Shown here: piece after piece, positions 27,836 through 36,405 of the stretch | How positions within the stretch are numbered: position 1 is the stretch's first letter | Layout: each line of letters opens with the position of its first letter | Source of the DNA: an uncultured Clostridia bacterium | GTDB lineage: Bacteria > Bacillota > Clostridia > TANB77 > CAG-508 | Direction of reading: 5' to 3' | DNA: 56,449 nt | Assembly (NCBI GenBank): GCA_934182465.1 | Contig: CAKPRG010000008.1 | Span: 1 to 56,449, forward strand | Notes under the pieces: model-generated | Databases searched by the model: none | Told to the model about the DNA's origin: nothing | Seen by the model: the letters and a program-made list of their open reading frames with translations, nothing else | Position numbers and translations under genes: made by a program

Positions 27836-27876
27836 CTTTTTTATGTAATAGGAAGTTTAGAGCGCTTCCTATTATA

Positions 27877-27922
27877 AAAAAAGACATGAACACTATATGT
27901 TTTATATATTCATGTCTTTTCA
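27877..27922 (-). terminator. Terminator after the YezG-like gene
   Basis: Stem AAAGACATGAA / TTCATGTCTTT with an AT-rich loop. It is the same hairpin sequence as inside switch segments 1-3, here used as a plain terminator. Confidence 0.7.
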
Positions 27923-27948
27923 ATTATAAAAATTTATACCTAATAGCT

Positions 27949-28692
27949 TTATTTTTTATTATTCCAGTTTAGAATTTGATTATTAAAAGTTTCATTTTCC
28001 TCAATCTCAATGATATCTTCTGGTTTCTTTTTCTTCATGAAATTAATTTTTCTTTTTTCTTTTGGTGTAGCAGCTTTTGACTGTGCCAAAGCTTCATCAA
28101 CAGTCAAAGTTTTTTCATAGTCGATAATATTTTTCAAAGGTAATTTATAAATTCCCTCTACATACATATCTTTTTTTAATACACCATTATATCTTACATA
28201 TTCTAAATATTTTTCTATAATTTTTCTATCTTTTTTAGGATATAATTCAATATCTTTATCTATATATTGGTATCTCCAAATTATATGTCTTTCATATGAA
28301 TCGAAAGGCATATTGTTTAAATTTTCATAACCAAATTCAATTTTAAATTGATAGTTTTCAATTGAAATAACTATATTACTCCAAATTTTTCTTCTACGTT
28401 TTATCAAACTATCTCTCAAAGATTTTATTGTATTATATAAATCTGTTATAAACTTAGAATATTCTTCTTCATCTATATCAAATAAAGATGGAATTTCATA
28501 GCAATTTACTGGTTTCTTTTTTATAATTCCTTTAGGAAAGTAATAAAAATACATTTCACCTTTTGGTCTTCCAAGTGGAACATCAATAATAGAAGTATAC
28601 AAATATATACTTTCCCATTTTTCTGGAATTATATAGAACAATTTCTTTTGTATTTCTGAATAAATTAATTTCTCCTCTGGTAAGCTTATCAT
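27949..28692 (-). CDS. YezG/DUF600-family immunity-type protein
   Basis: 247 residues. The first ~165 match the DUF600 (YezG) family: IYSEIQKKLFYIIPEKWESIYLY, FYYFPKG, PSLFDIDEEEY, WSNIVISIENYQFKIEFGYENL and YERHIIWRYQYI. Known YezG acts as cytosolic antitoxin to an LXG toxin. Here there is an added charged C-terminal tail of about 80 residues and no toxin gene in the window. It is 12 bp downstream of gpmI with TAGGAGA before the ATG, so it appears to be the last gene of the glycolytic operon. Confidence 0.82.
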   Translation of the reverse strand: MISLPEEKLIYSEIQKKLFYIIPEKWESIYLYTSIIDVPLGRPKGEMYFYYFPKGIIKKKPVNCYEIPSLFDIDEEEYSKFITDLYNTIKSLRDSLIKRRRKIWSNIVISIENYQFKIEFGYENLNNMPFDSYERHIIWRYQYIDKDIELYPKKDRKIIEKYLEYVRYNGVLKKDMYVEGIYKLPLKNIIDYEKTLTVDEALAQSKAATPKEKRKINFMKKKKPEDIIEIEENETFNNQILNWNNKK

Positions 28693-28704
28693 AAAAATCT
28701 CCTA

Positions 28705-30234
28705 TTAATCTTCTAATAAACTTTCTCCTGTCATTTCTGCTGGCTTATCTAGTCCCATAATATCTAACATTGTTGGTGCTAAATCTGCTAAACGACCTTC
28801 TTTCAATTTTTTATTTAAACCGATCATTGCAAGTGGTACAGGATTTGTTGTATGAGCTGTATGTGGTTCACCTGTTTTGTAATCAATCATTTGCTCACAA
28901 TTTCCATGATCTGCTGTTATTAATAAAACACCATTTACATCATTAATTGCATCTACAACTCTTTTTACACATTTATCAATTGCTTCTAATGCTTTTATTG
29001 CTGCTTCTATACTTCCTGTATGACCTACCATATCTGGGTTTGCAAAGTTTAGTATTATAGCATCATATTTTTTAGATTCAATTGCTTCTACAACTTTATC
29101 TGTTACTTCATAAGCACTCATTTCTGGTTTCATATCATAAGTTTCAACTTTTGGTGAAGGAACTAATATTCTATCTTCTCCAGGATATTGTTTTTCTTCT
29201 CCACCATTAAAGAAAAATGTTACATGAGCATATTTTTCTGTTTCTGCAATTCTTAATTGTGTTAATCCTTTTTTGCTAATATATTCTCCAAATGTATTTC
29301 TAATTTCTTCTTTTTTAAATGCAATTTCAACATTTGGCATTGTTTCGTCATAAGGTGTCATGCATACGAAAAATGTTTTTTTGTATTCTCTTTCAAATCC
29401 ATCAAAGTTTGGATCAACTATACTTCTAGTAATTTCTCTTGCTCTGTCTGGTCTAAAGTTAAAGAAAATTACTGAATCGTTTTCTTCGATAGTTGTTAGA
29501 GGTTCACCATTTTTGTTTGTAATAACTGTTGGAACTACAAATTCATCAAATACTTCTTTTTGATATGATTCTTCTATTGCTGTTGTTGCACTTGTTGCTT
29601 TTTCACCTTTTCCACAAGCAACTGCTTCATAAGCTTTTTGAACCCTTTGCCATCTTTTATCTCTATCCATTGCATAGAATCTTCCTGATAAAGATGCTAT
29701 TTTTCCAACACCTTTTTCTGCCATTTTAGCTTCTAATTCAGCAATATAATTTTCTGCTGATGCTGGTGGTGTATCTCTTCCATCTAAGAAACAATGTACA
29801 AAAACATTTTCAAAATCTTTTCTTTTTGCAAGTTCTAATAGACCATATAAGTGACGGTTGTGACTATGTACACCACCATCTGAAACTAAGCCCATAATGT
29901 GTAATTTTGAATTATTTTTCTTACAATTCTCTATTGCAGCTACAAATTCAGGATTACTAAAGAAATCACCATCTTCAATTGCTTTTGTAATTTTAGCTAA
30001 ATCTTGATACACAATTCTTCCTGCACCTATATTTGTATGACCAACTTCTGAATTTCCCATTTGACCTTCTGGTAATCCAACATCTTTACCACTAGTATGG
30101 ATTATGGTATTAGGATTTTCAGATAATAAATTTCTTAGATAAGGAATGTTGGCTAATTTTACTGCATTTCCCTCTGGTTTTTCATTAATTCCAAAACCAT
30201 CTAAAATCATTAACATTGTTGTTTTTTTATCCAT
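28705..30234 (-). CDS. gpmI: 2,3-bisphosphoglycerate-independent phosphoglycerate mutase
   Basis: Interconverts 3- and 2-phosphoglycerate using two Mn ions. Metal site LDGFG (Asp12), phospho-acceptor Ser62 in GNSEVGHTNIG, and TADHGNCEQM plus HTAHTTNPVP near the C-terminus. Starting at the ATG at 30234, which has AAAGGAGC just upstream, gives 509 residues, normal for the family; an upstream in-frame ATG would add 11 residues. Fifth gene of the glycolytic operon. Confidence 0.96.
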   Translation of the reverse strand: MDKKTTMLMILDGFGINEKPEGNAVKLANIPYLRNLLSENPNTIIHTSGKDVGLPEGQMGNSEVGHTNIGAGRIVYQDLAKITKAIEDGDFFSNPEFVAAIENCKKNNSKLHIMGLVSDGGVHSHNRHLYGLLELAKRKDFENVFVHCFLDGRDTPPASAENYIAELEAKMAEKGVGKIASLSGRFYAMDRDKRWQRVQKAYEAVACGKGEKATSATTAIEESYQKEVFDEFVVPTVITNKNGEPLTTIEENDSVIFFNFRPDRAREITRSIVDPNFDGFEREYKKTFFVCMTPYDETMPNVEIAFKKEEIRNTFGEYISKKGLTQLRIAETEKYAHVTFFFNGGEEKQYPGEDRILVPSPKVETYDMKPEMSAYEVTDKVVEAIESKKYDAIILNFANPDMVGHTGSIEAAIKALEAIDKCVKRVVDAINDVNGVLLITADHGNCEQMIDYKTGEPHTAHTTNPVPLAMIGLNKKLKEGRLADLAPTMLDIMGLDKPAEMTGESLLED

Positions 30235-30324
30235 TTTTTCGCTCCTTTTACTTTCGCTTAAATTCATTTGTAGAATTTTAGTTAATTGTTTCTATTTTTA
30301 TTACTTCTTTTATTTCTATACATA

Positions 30325-31080
30325 TTATTGTTCATCATATTTAACAATTTTTGAAAATTCTTCTGGTTTTAAGCTAGCTCCACCAACTAATCCACCATCT
30401 ATATCGCTACAAGCAAATAATTCTTTTGCATTTGAAGATTTAACACTTCCACCATATTGAATAATTACTTCTTCTGCAATATCTTCACCATATATAGAAG
30501 CTATTTCTTTTCTAATTGCTTTGATGCTATTGTTTGCATCTTCAGAAGTTGCTGTTTTTCCAGTTCCAATAGCCCAAATTGGTTCATAAGCTATAATTAT
30601 TCCTTTTACTTGTTCTTTTGTTAATCCTTCTAAAGCTAATTTTGTTTGAGTTGTGATAATTTCTTCAGTTTTACCACTTTCTCTTTGTTCTAATGTTTCT
30701 CCAACACAAACGATTGGTTTTAATTCGTTTTCTAAAGCAGCTTTTATTTTTTTATTAACAGTTTCATCTGTTTCTGCAAAGTATTGTCTTCTTTCTGAGT
30801 GTCCTATTATTACATATTCTACTCCAATAGATTTTAGCATTTTTGCTGAGATTTCTCCTGTATAAGCTCCTTTTTCTTCAAAATGAACATTTTGTGCTCC
30901 TATTTTTATGTTTGTATTTTGTGCATTCATTAAACAGTAAAATAAATCTGTATAAGGAACACATAAAATTACTTCTGCTTTTGCATCTTTTACAAGTGGT
31001 TCAAAAGCTTGAATGTACTCAATTGCTTCATTTGGAAGCATATTCATTTTCCAATTTCCTGCAATAACTTTTCTACGCAT
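30325..31080 (-). CDS. tpiA: Triose-phosphate isomerase
   Basis: Interconverts dihydroxyacetone phosphate and glyceraldehyde 3-phosphate. GNWKMN (Lys11), IGHSERR (His94), YEPIWAIGTG (Glu166) and IQYGGSV are all present. The ATG at 31080 is chosen because the family begins MRRKVIAGNWKMN and AAAGGAG is about 10 nt upstream; the ATG at 31089 would sit on top of the ribosome site. 251 residues. It follows the nudix gene closely. Confidence 0.96.
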   Translation of the reverse strand: MRRKVIAGNWKMNMLPNEAIEYIQAFEPLVKDAKAEVILCVPYTDLFYCLMNAQNTNIKIGAQNVHFEEKGAYTGEISAKMLKSIGVEYVIIGHSERRQYFAETDETVNKKIKAALENELKPIVCVGETLEQRESGKTEEIITTQTKLALEGLTKEQVKGIIIAYEPIWAIGTGKTATSEDANNSIKAIRKEIASIYGEDIAEEVIIQYGGSVKSSNAKELFACSDIDGGLVGGASLKPEEFSKIVKYDEQ

Positions 31081-31085
31081 AATAA

Positions 31086-31691
31086 TCATTCTCCTTTCTC
31101 TTTTTGTACATTTTTATTTTGTTTTAAATTCATAAAAGTTCTTAATTTATCAAATATAGCATCATATTTTTCTACAAGGCTATTTTCGTAAGGTAATCTT
31201 GTCATACTATTAGAGATAAAACCAATACTATCATCATAATTTAACCAACCTTTGTTAATTGCTTCTCTTCCATCTATTGCAATTTCACTTTGATTTTTCA
31301 CTTTTAATGCATAACAACTAACAAAACATTTCAAATTTTTTCTATTAGTTTCATCTTCTAAATTAGTATAATCAACATCCATTTTCCCTAAATATTGAAT
31401 ATTTCTAGCTACTGATTCTGGGATATTCAATTCTTCTCCAAGTTCTCTAACCATGCCTTGAATCGGTACTTCTCCACTTCTTACATGACCTGAACACAAA
31501 TCTAATTTACCTGGATCTAGAAATCTTTTTCCTCTTTTTTCAAATAATATTTTGTTTGATTCTTGATCTACAACAAAACAAGTACAACATTTTATCCAAG
31601 GTATATCTCCATTAAGAGAATAATACTCTTTTTTAGAGATAGTACCTATTTTAATTCCTTCTTTTGTATATATATCAATCATTTCTGCCAT
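31086..31691 (-). CDS. Nudix hydrolase (IPP-isomerase-like type)
   Basis: 201 residues. The nudix box occupies residues 68-90 (G-x5-E-x7-REL-x-EE: G68, E74, R82-E83, E86-E87), with Asn in place of the usual Gly near its end. The N-terminus (IDIYTKEGIKIGTISKKEYY) resembles nudix proteins related to isopentenyl-diphosphate isomerase. Substrate unknown; nucleotide or diphosphate hydrolysis is the family role. It sits between pgk and tpiA, an unusual place for a nudix gene, and the tpiA ribosome site lies within its 3' end. Confidence 0.85.
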   Translation of the reverse strand: MAEMIDIYTKEGIKIGTISKKEYYSLNGDIPWIKCCTCFVVDQESNKILFEKRGKRFLDPGKLDLCSGHVRSGEVPIQGMVRELGEELNIPESVARNIQYLGKMDVDYTNLEDETNRKNLKCFVSCYALKVKNQSEIAIDGREAINKGWLNYDDSIGFISNSMTRLPYENSLVEKYDAIFDKLRTFMNLKQNKNVQKEKGE

Positions 31692-31714
31692 AAATTCTAG
31701 TTCCTATTCTATTA

Positions 31715-32899
31715 TTATTTATCTTGTAAAGCTTCTATTCCTGGTAATTTCTTTCCTTCTAAGAATTCTAGTGAAGCTCCTCCACCTGTTGATATATGTG
31801 TGAATTTTTCTGCTAATCCTGCTTTTTCAACAGCAGCTGCTGAATCTCCACCACCAACGATTGTTACAGCATCTAAATCAGCTAATATTTTAGCAATTGA
31901 GTTTGTTCCAATTGCGAATTGATCAAATTCAAATAATCCAACTGGTCCATTCCAAATTACTGTTTTTGCTTTCTTTAATTCTTCTGAATATAAAGCTATT
32001 GTTTCTGCACCAATGTCAAATCCTTCCCATCCATCTGGAATTTCTGTAAATTTAACAGTTTTGCTTTCTGTATCTTTGCTAAATTCTTTTCCTACTTTTG
32101 TATCTATTGGAAGCATGAATTTAACACCTTTAGATTTTGCTTTTTCCATTAATTCTTTTGCTAAATCTAATTTGTCTTCTTCGCAAATTGAATTTCCTAC
32201 AGAATATCCCATTGCTTTAAAGAATGTATAAGCCATAGCTCCACCAATCATTAAAACATCTACTTTTTCAAGTAAAGCTTCTATAACTCCGATTTTATCT
32301 GAAACTTTTCTTCCTCCTAAAATAGCCATAAATGGTCTTTCTGGATTTTCTAAAGCTGATCCCATAAAGTTTAATTCTTTTTCAATTAAGAATCCAGATA
32401 CTGCTGGTAAAAAGCTTGCAACACCTGTTGTTGAGCTATGTGCTCTGTGTGCTGTTCCAAAAGCATCATTTACATATACTTCTGCTAAAGAAGCAAATTT
32501 CTTTGATAATTCTTCATCATTTTTTTCTTCACCTGGTTCAAATCTAACGTTTTCCAAAAGCATTACTTCTCCTTCTTTTAAAGCCTCTGCTTTCGCTTTT
32601 GCATCTTCACCAACAACATCTTTTGCTAAAGTAACTTCTTGTCCTAATAATCTAGAAAGTTCTTTTGCAACAATGTCTAATGAAAATTCTGGTTTTACTT
32701 CTCCCTTTGGTCTACCTAAATGAGAACATAATATAACTTTGGCATTATTTTCAATTAAATATTTAATTGTTGGTAATGCTGCTACAATTCTTCTATTATC
32801 TGTTATTACTCTATTTTCATCATAAGGTACATTAAAATCACATCTTACTAATACTTTTTTTCCTTTTACATCAATGTCTCTAACTGTTTTTTTGTTCAT
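31715..32899 (-). CDS. pgk: Phosphoglycerate kinase
   Basis: ATP-forming step of glycolysis. VLVRCDFNVP near the N-terminus, LCSHLGRPKG, FLIEKELNFM, MAILGGRKVSDKIG and the nucleotide site TIVGGGDSAAAVEKAG near the C-terminus. The ATG at 32899 (MNKKTVRDIDV) fits the family length (394 residues); further upstream starts sit at or over AAAGGAA. Second gene of the glycolytic operon. Confidence 0.96.
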   Translation of the reverse strand: MNKKTVRDIDVKGKKVLVRCDFNVPYDENRVITDNRRIVAALPTIKYLIENNAKVILCSHLGRPKGEVKPEFSLDIVAKELSRLLGQEVTLAKDVVGEDAKAKAEALKEGEVMLLENVRFEPGEEKNDEELSKKFASLAEVYVNDAFGTAHRAHSSTTGVASFLPAVSGFLIEKELNFMGSALENPERPFMAILGGRKVSDKIGVIEALLEKVDVLMIGGAMAYTFFKAMGYSVGNSICEEDKLDLAKELMEKAKSKGVKFMLPIDTKVGKEFSKDTESKTVKFTEIPDGWEGFDIGAETIALYSEELKKAKTVIWNGPVGLFEFDQFAIGTNSIAKILADLDAVTIVGGGDSAAAVEKAGLAEKFTHISTGGGASLEFLEGKKLPGIEALQDK

Positions 32900-33026
32900 A
32901 AAATTTTCCATTCCTTTCTTTTTGTAAAGCATTTATATTATAATAAGTTTAAAGGACTATCTATAATATAAAATAGACTTTTAGGCAGGTCTAACCTGCC
33001 TAATTTCTTGACTATATTTATTTTTT

Positions 33027-34028
33027 CTATTTTTTAGAAATATATACAGCTAAGTCAACTAATTTGTTTGAATAACCCCATTCGTTATCATACCATGCAA
33101 CTAATTTAACAAATGTATCTGTTAATTGGATACCTGCTGTTGCATCAAAAATTGATGTATGTTCATCATTAATGAAGTCTGAAGAAACAACTGCTTCATC
33201 TGTATATTCAACAATACCTTTCATTTCATTTTCTGATGCTCTTTTTACTTCTGCACAAATTTCTTCGTATGTTGCTGGTTGAGCTAAGTTACATGTTAAA
33301 TCAACTACAGAAACATCTATTGTTGGTACTCTGAAAGACATACCTGTTAATTTTCCATTTAAAGTTGGGATAACTTTTCCTACTGCTTTAGCAGCACCTG
33401 TTGATGATGGTATAATGTTTGCAGAAGCTGCTCTACCACCTCTCCAGTCTTTTTTAGAAGCTCCATCAACTGTTTTTTGTGTAGCAGTTGTTGAGTGAAC
33501 TGTTGTCATTAATCCTTCTTTAATTCCAAATTTATCATTGATAATTTTTGCTAAAGGAGCTAAACAGTTTGTTGTGCAAGATGCATTTGAAATAATGTTC
33601 ATGCTTGGGTCATAAGTTTCGTTATTTACACCCATTACAAACATTGGAGCATCTTTTGAAGGTGCACTAATAATAACTTTTTTAGCACCTGCATCTATAT
33701 GAGCTTGTGCTTTTTCTAATGTTGTGAAAACACCAGAACATTCTAATACATAATCCACATTTTCTGCTCCCCAAGGAATGTTGTGTGGATCCATTTCATT
33801 ATATACTTTAATTTCTTTTCCATTAACTACTAATTTTCCATCTCTAGCTTCAACTTGTCCTTTGAATCTACCATGGATAGAATCAAATTTTGTCATATAT
33901 GCCATATAATCTACTGCGATGAATGGATCGTTTATAGCAACTACTTCAATTTCTTCTTTATTTAAAGCAGCTTGAAACGCTAAAGTTCCAATTCTACCAA
34001 ATCCGTTAATACCTATTCTTATTGACAT
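33027..34028 (-). CDS. gap: Glyceraldehyde-3-phosphate dehydrogenase, type I
   Basis: NAD-dependent glycolytic enzyme. INGFGRIG at the N-terminus binds NAD; Cys151 in SNASCTTNC is the nucleophile; WRGGRAAS and WYDNEWGYSNK follow. 333 residues. TTGGAGGA precedes the ATG. First gene of the gap-pgk-nudix-tpiA-gpmI-YezG unit. A small hairpin (GATACT / AGTATC, 34046-34070) lies in the leader. Confidence 0.97.
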   Translation of the reverse strand: MSIRIGINGFGRIGTLAFQAALNKEEIEVVAINDPFIAVDYMAYMTKFDSIHGRFKGQVEARDGKLVVNGKEIKVYNEMDPHNIPWGAENVDYVLECSGVFTTLEKAQAHIDAGAKKVIISAPSKDAPMFVMGVNNETYDPSMNIISNASCTTNCLAPLAKIINDKFGIKEGLMTTVHSTTATQKTVDGASKKDWRGGRAASANIIPSSTGAAKAVGKVIPTLNGKLTGMSFRVPTIDVSVVDLTCNLAQPATYEEICAEVKRASENEMKGIVEYTDEAVVSSDFINDEHTSIFDATAGIQLTDTFVKLVAWYDNEWGYSNKLVDLAVYISKK

Positions 34029-34240
34029 AAAAATCCTCCAATTCTGATACTTCCTTTTTTTCTGAGTATCGTAAAAAATTTAGTCTATTTGACCAAAAAC
34101 ATTGTATAACAATTTTTAGCTGTTTGCAATACTTTTATTAAATTTTAGTTCATTGTACCAAATTTTTAAAAAACTTGTGTAAAGTTAGTTTAGCGTAATA
34201 CTTTCTATAATTAATGTAATGCATTGTATTTCTTATTATA

Positions 34241-34300
34241 AAAAAGAGATAACAATTAAGACTACTAAATTTTAACAGTCTTATTGTCATCTCTATTATT
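34241..34300 (-). terminator. Terminator after the 81-residue repeat protein
   Basis: A long imperfect stem AGAGATAACAATTAAGACT / AGTCTTATTGTCATCTCT with a 13-nt loop and A/T flanks. Confidence 0.75.
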
Positions 34301-34328
34301 TAACAATCTAATAATATTCAATATTAAA

Positions 34329-34574
34329 TTATTTTTTTCTTCCAAATATTGTAATTTCTTGGAATAAGAAGTCATGTAGTTCTGGGAATTTAACTTCTTG
34401 GAATAAAAAGTCATGAACTTCTCCTAAAACTTTTTCTTCTTTTGGTGTTAGTTCAAGTACAATTGGTTTATTTAAATCTATTTCTTGAAATAAAAATCCT
34501 TTTACTTTTCCCCATAATCCTACTTCTGCAGGTAAATTGCTTCCAGCATTTTCGTTTAAATTATATTCTTTCAT
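34329..34574 (-). CDS. Small protein with three FLFQE repeats
   Basis: 81 residues, family unknown. The motif FLFQE occurs three times: GFLFQEI (about 26-32), HDFLFQEV (about 54-61) and HDFLFQEI (about 67-74), with acidic or proline-containing spacers. No signal peptide, no membrane helix and no Cys. TAGGAGGAAAC gives a very strong ribosome site and a terminator follows, so it is a real, probably well-expressed gene. The repeated motif could be a peptide precursor or a binding motif; I see no processing enzyme next to it. It lies 253 bp downstream of mtaB. Confidence 0.75.
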   Translation of the reverse strand: MKEYNLNENAGSNLPAEVGLWGKVKGFLFQEIDLNKPIVLELTPKEEKVLGEVHDFLFQEVKFPELHDFLFQEITIFGRKK

Positions 34575-34827
34575 ATTGTTTCCTCCTATGTATATCTCGA
34601 AACTATTTATATTATTTATACTATATATTCAAAATTAGTTCAATATATTTTTAAAATTTAATTATTAAGTTTTAATTACCAAAATGTTACATTTATTACA
34701 TTTTATTATATATAACAAAATGTTTTTCAAAATTTTCATAAAACAAATAGTGTATATAAATAACAAATTTACTTCTCCAATTGTAAAAATAGTTTATATT
34801 TAAAGAATTACTTAATCAAAGTTCAAA

Positions 34828-36148
34828 CTAATTAACTATTGAGCCTATTAGTTCTAAATCATCTCTTTCTTTTATTAAAACATTTTTTATTGTATTGCTT
34901 ACATCTTTTTCTGTTTTTACTTTTATCATTAAGTAATTTGCAGTATGTCCTTTATAATATTCTCCATCTTTTTCTTCAAATAAAACTTTTACTTCTTTTC
35001 CAACATATTCATTTAAATATTGTTCTTCTATTTCATCTGACAAATTTAATAAAATTTTGCTTCTTTCTTCTTTTTTATCTCCTGAAACTTGATCTTTCAT
35101 TTCAGCAGCTTTTGTACCTTTTCTTTCAGAATATTTAAAAATATGTGTTTTATAAAATCTTATTTTTTTCAAAAAATTATATGTTGTTTGAAATTCCTCT
35201 TCTGTTTCACCAGCAAATCCAACAATTATATCTGTTGTTAATATAACATCATTATATGTATTTCTTAATTTTTCAACAATTTCTTCAAATTGTTCTGCAG
35301 TATATCTTCTATTCATTCTTTTTAAAGTTTCTGTACAACCACTTTGAAGTGACAAATGAAAATGATGACATATTTTTTCTAACTTTTTTAATCTTTCAAT
35401 TACTTCATCAGTAATCCATAATGGTTCTATTGACCCTAATCTTATTCTTTCAATTCCTTCAATTTGATTAATTTCTTCTAATAAATCAATTAATCCATAT
35501 CCATTCTTAAAATCTTTTCCATAAGAAGCCACATGAATTCCAGTTATAACAACCTCTTTAATTCCTTTAGAAGCTATATCTTTAATTTCTTTTACAACAT
35601 TTTCTGGATTTCTACTTCTTACTCTACCTCTTGCATAAGGAATTATACAATAAGAACAAAATCTATCACACCCATCTTGAACTTTTATAACTGCTCTTGT
35701 TTTTTCTGTATACGTTATATCTCCAAAATCTCCATATTTACTATTGTGTAAAACATCATCAATTGAAATTTCATTTCCATTTTTCAAGAAATTTTCTACA
35801 TTTTCAACTATATTAACTTTTTCATTTGTTCCTAATGTAAAATCAATTTCTGGAATTTTATCTATTTCATTTTTTGCTACTTGAACATAACATCCTACTG
35901 CTACAACTACTGCGTTTTCATTTAATTCTTTTGCTCTTCTTAAAATTTGTCTTGATTTTCTATCTGACATATTCGTAACTGTGCATGTATTTACTATATA
36001 TATGTCAGCTTTTTCATTAAAATCTACAATTTCATATCCAGCTTCTTGAAATTTTTGTATCATTCCATTTGTCTCATATTGATTTACTTTGCAACCGTAA
36101 TGTATAAAAAGCTACTCTTTTTTTGCTATTATTTTCATTGTTTTTCAT
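34828..36148 (-). CDS. mtaB: tRNA t6A37 methylthiotransferase MtaB, +1 frameshift near the N-terminus
   Basis: Radical SAM enzyme that adds a methylthio group to t6A at tRNA position 37. Seen: VNTCTVTNMSDRKSRQ, the radical SAM cluster CDRFCSYC, ARGRVRSR and a C-terminal TRAM-like region. The open frame from 36063 lacks the first ~29 residues. Upstream, in another frame, MKNNENNSKKRVAFYTL begins after GAAAGG, and GCKVNQYETNG (with the first cluster Cys) continues in the downstream frame. Removing one base at 36097 joins them into 439 residues, the normal size. The lesion is a single extra C before GG, like those at 4758 and 5019, so a sequence error is likely. Confidence 0.88.
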
Positions 36149-36330
36149 ATTATTACTACCTTTCAGCGATTCTTGCTATTTTAAATTTTACCTTTTTTCC
36201 AAACTATTTATACTTATTTTTATTCGTTACATATTAATTATTAAGTAACTATTTTTTATTCTAAATATACTTCACATTATTTATTGTATTTTATTTTTTT
36301 ATAATTTTCAATTTATATTTCGATATTATT

Positions 36331-36366
36331 TTAAAAAGAGAAGCCTTTTTAAAGCTTCCCTTTTTA
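36331..36366 (-). terminator. Terminator after mreB
   Basis: Imperfect stem AGAGAAGC / GCTTCCCT with flanking A5 and T5. Confidence 0.6.
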
Positions 36367-36405
36367 GTGTATAAAATAAAGAATTTAATCTATAGCTTTC
36401 TTTTT

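Noticed and set aside
6140..27842. The paired 9-5-9 sites are only ordinary terminators or RNA kissing loops
   Set aside because: The outer sites do look like terminators, but the inner sites lack T tracts, and simple terminators would not explain exactly matched centres within each locus. Kissing loops in a read-through RNA could explain the match, but a strong opposed promoter sits between each pair at all four loci, which fits inversion better. The alternative remains testable.
5874..27850. Recombinase for the switches inside the window
   Set aside because: No tyrosine or serine recombinase motif was found in any large open frame; the enzyme must be elsewhere.
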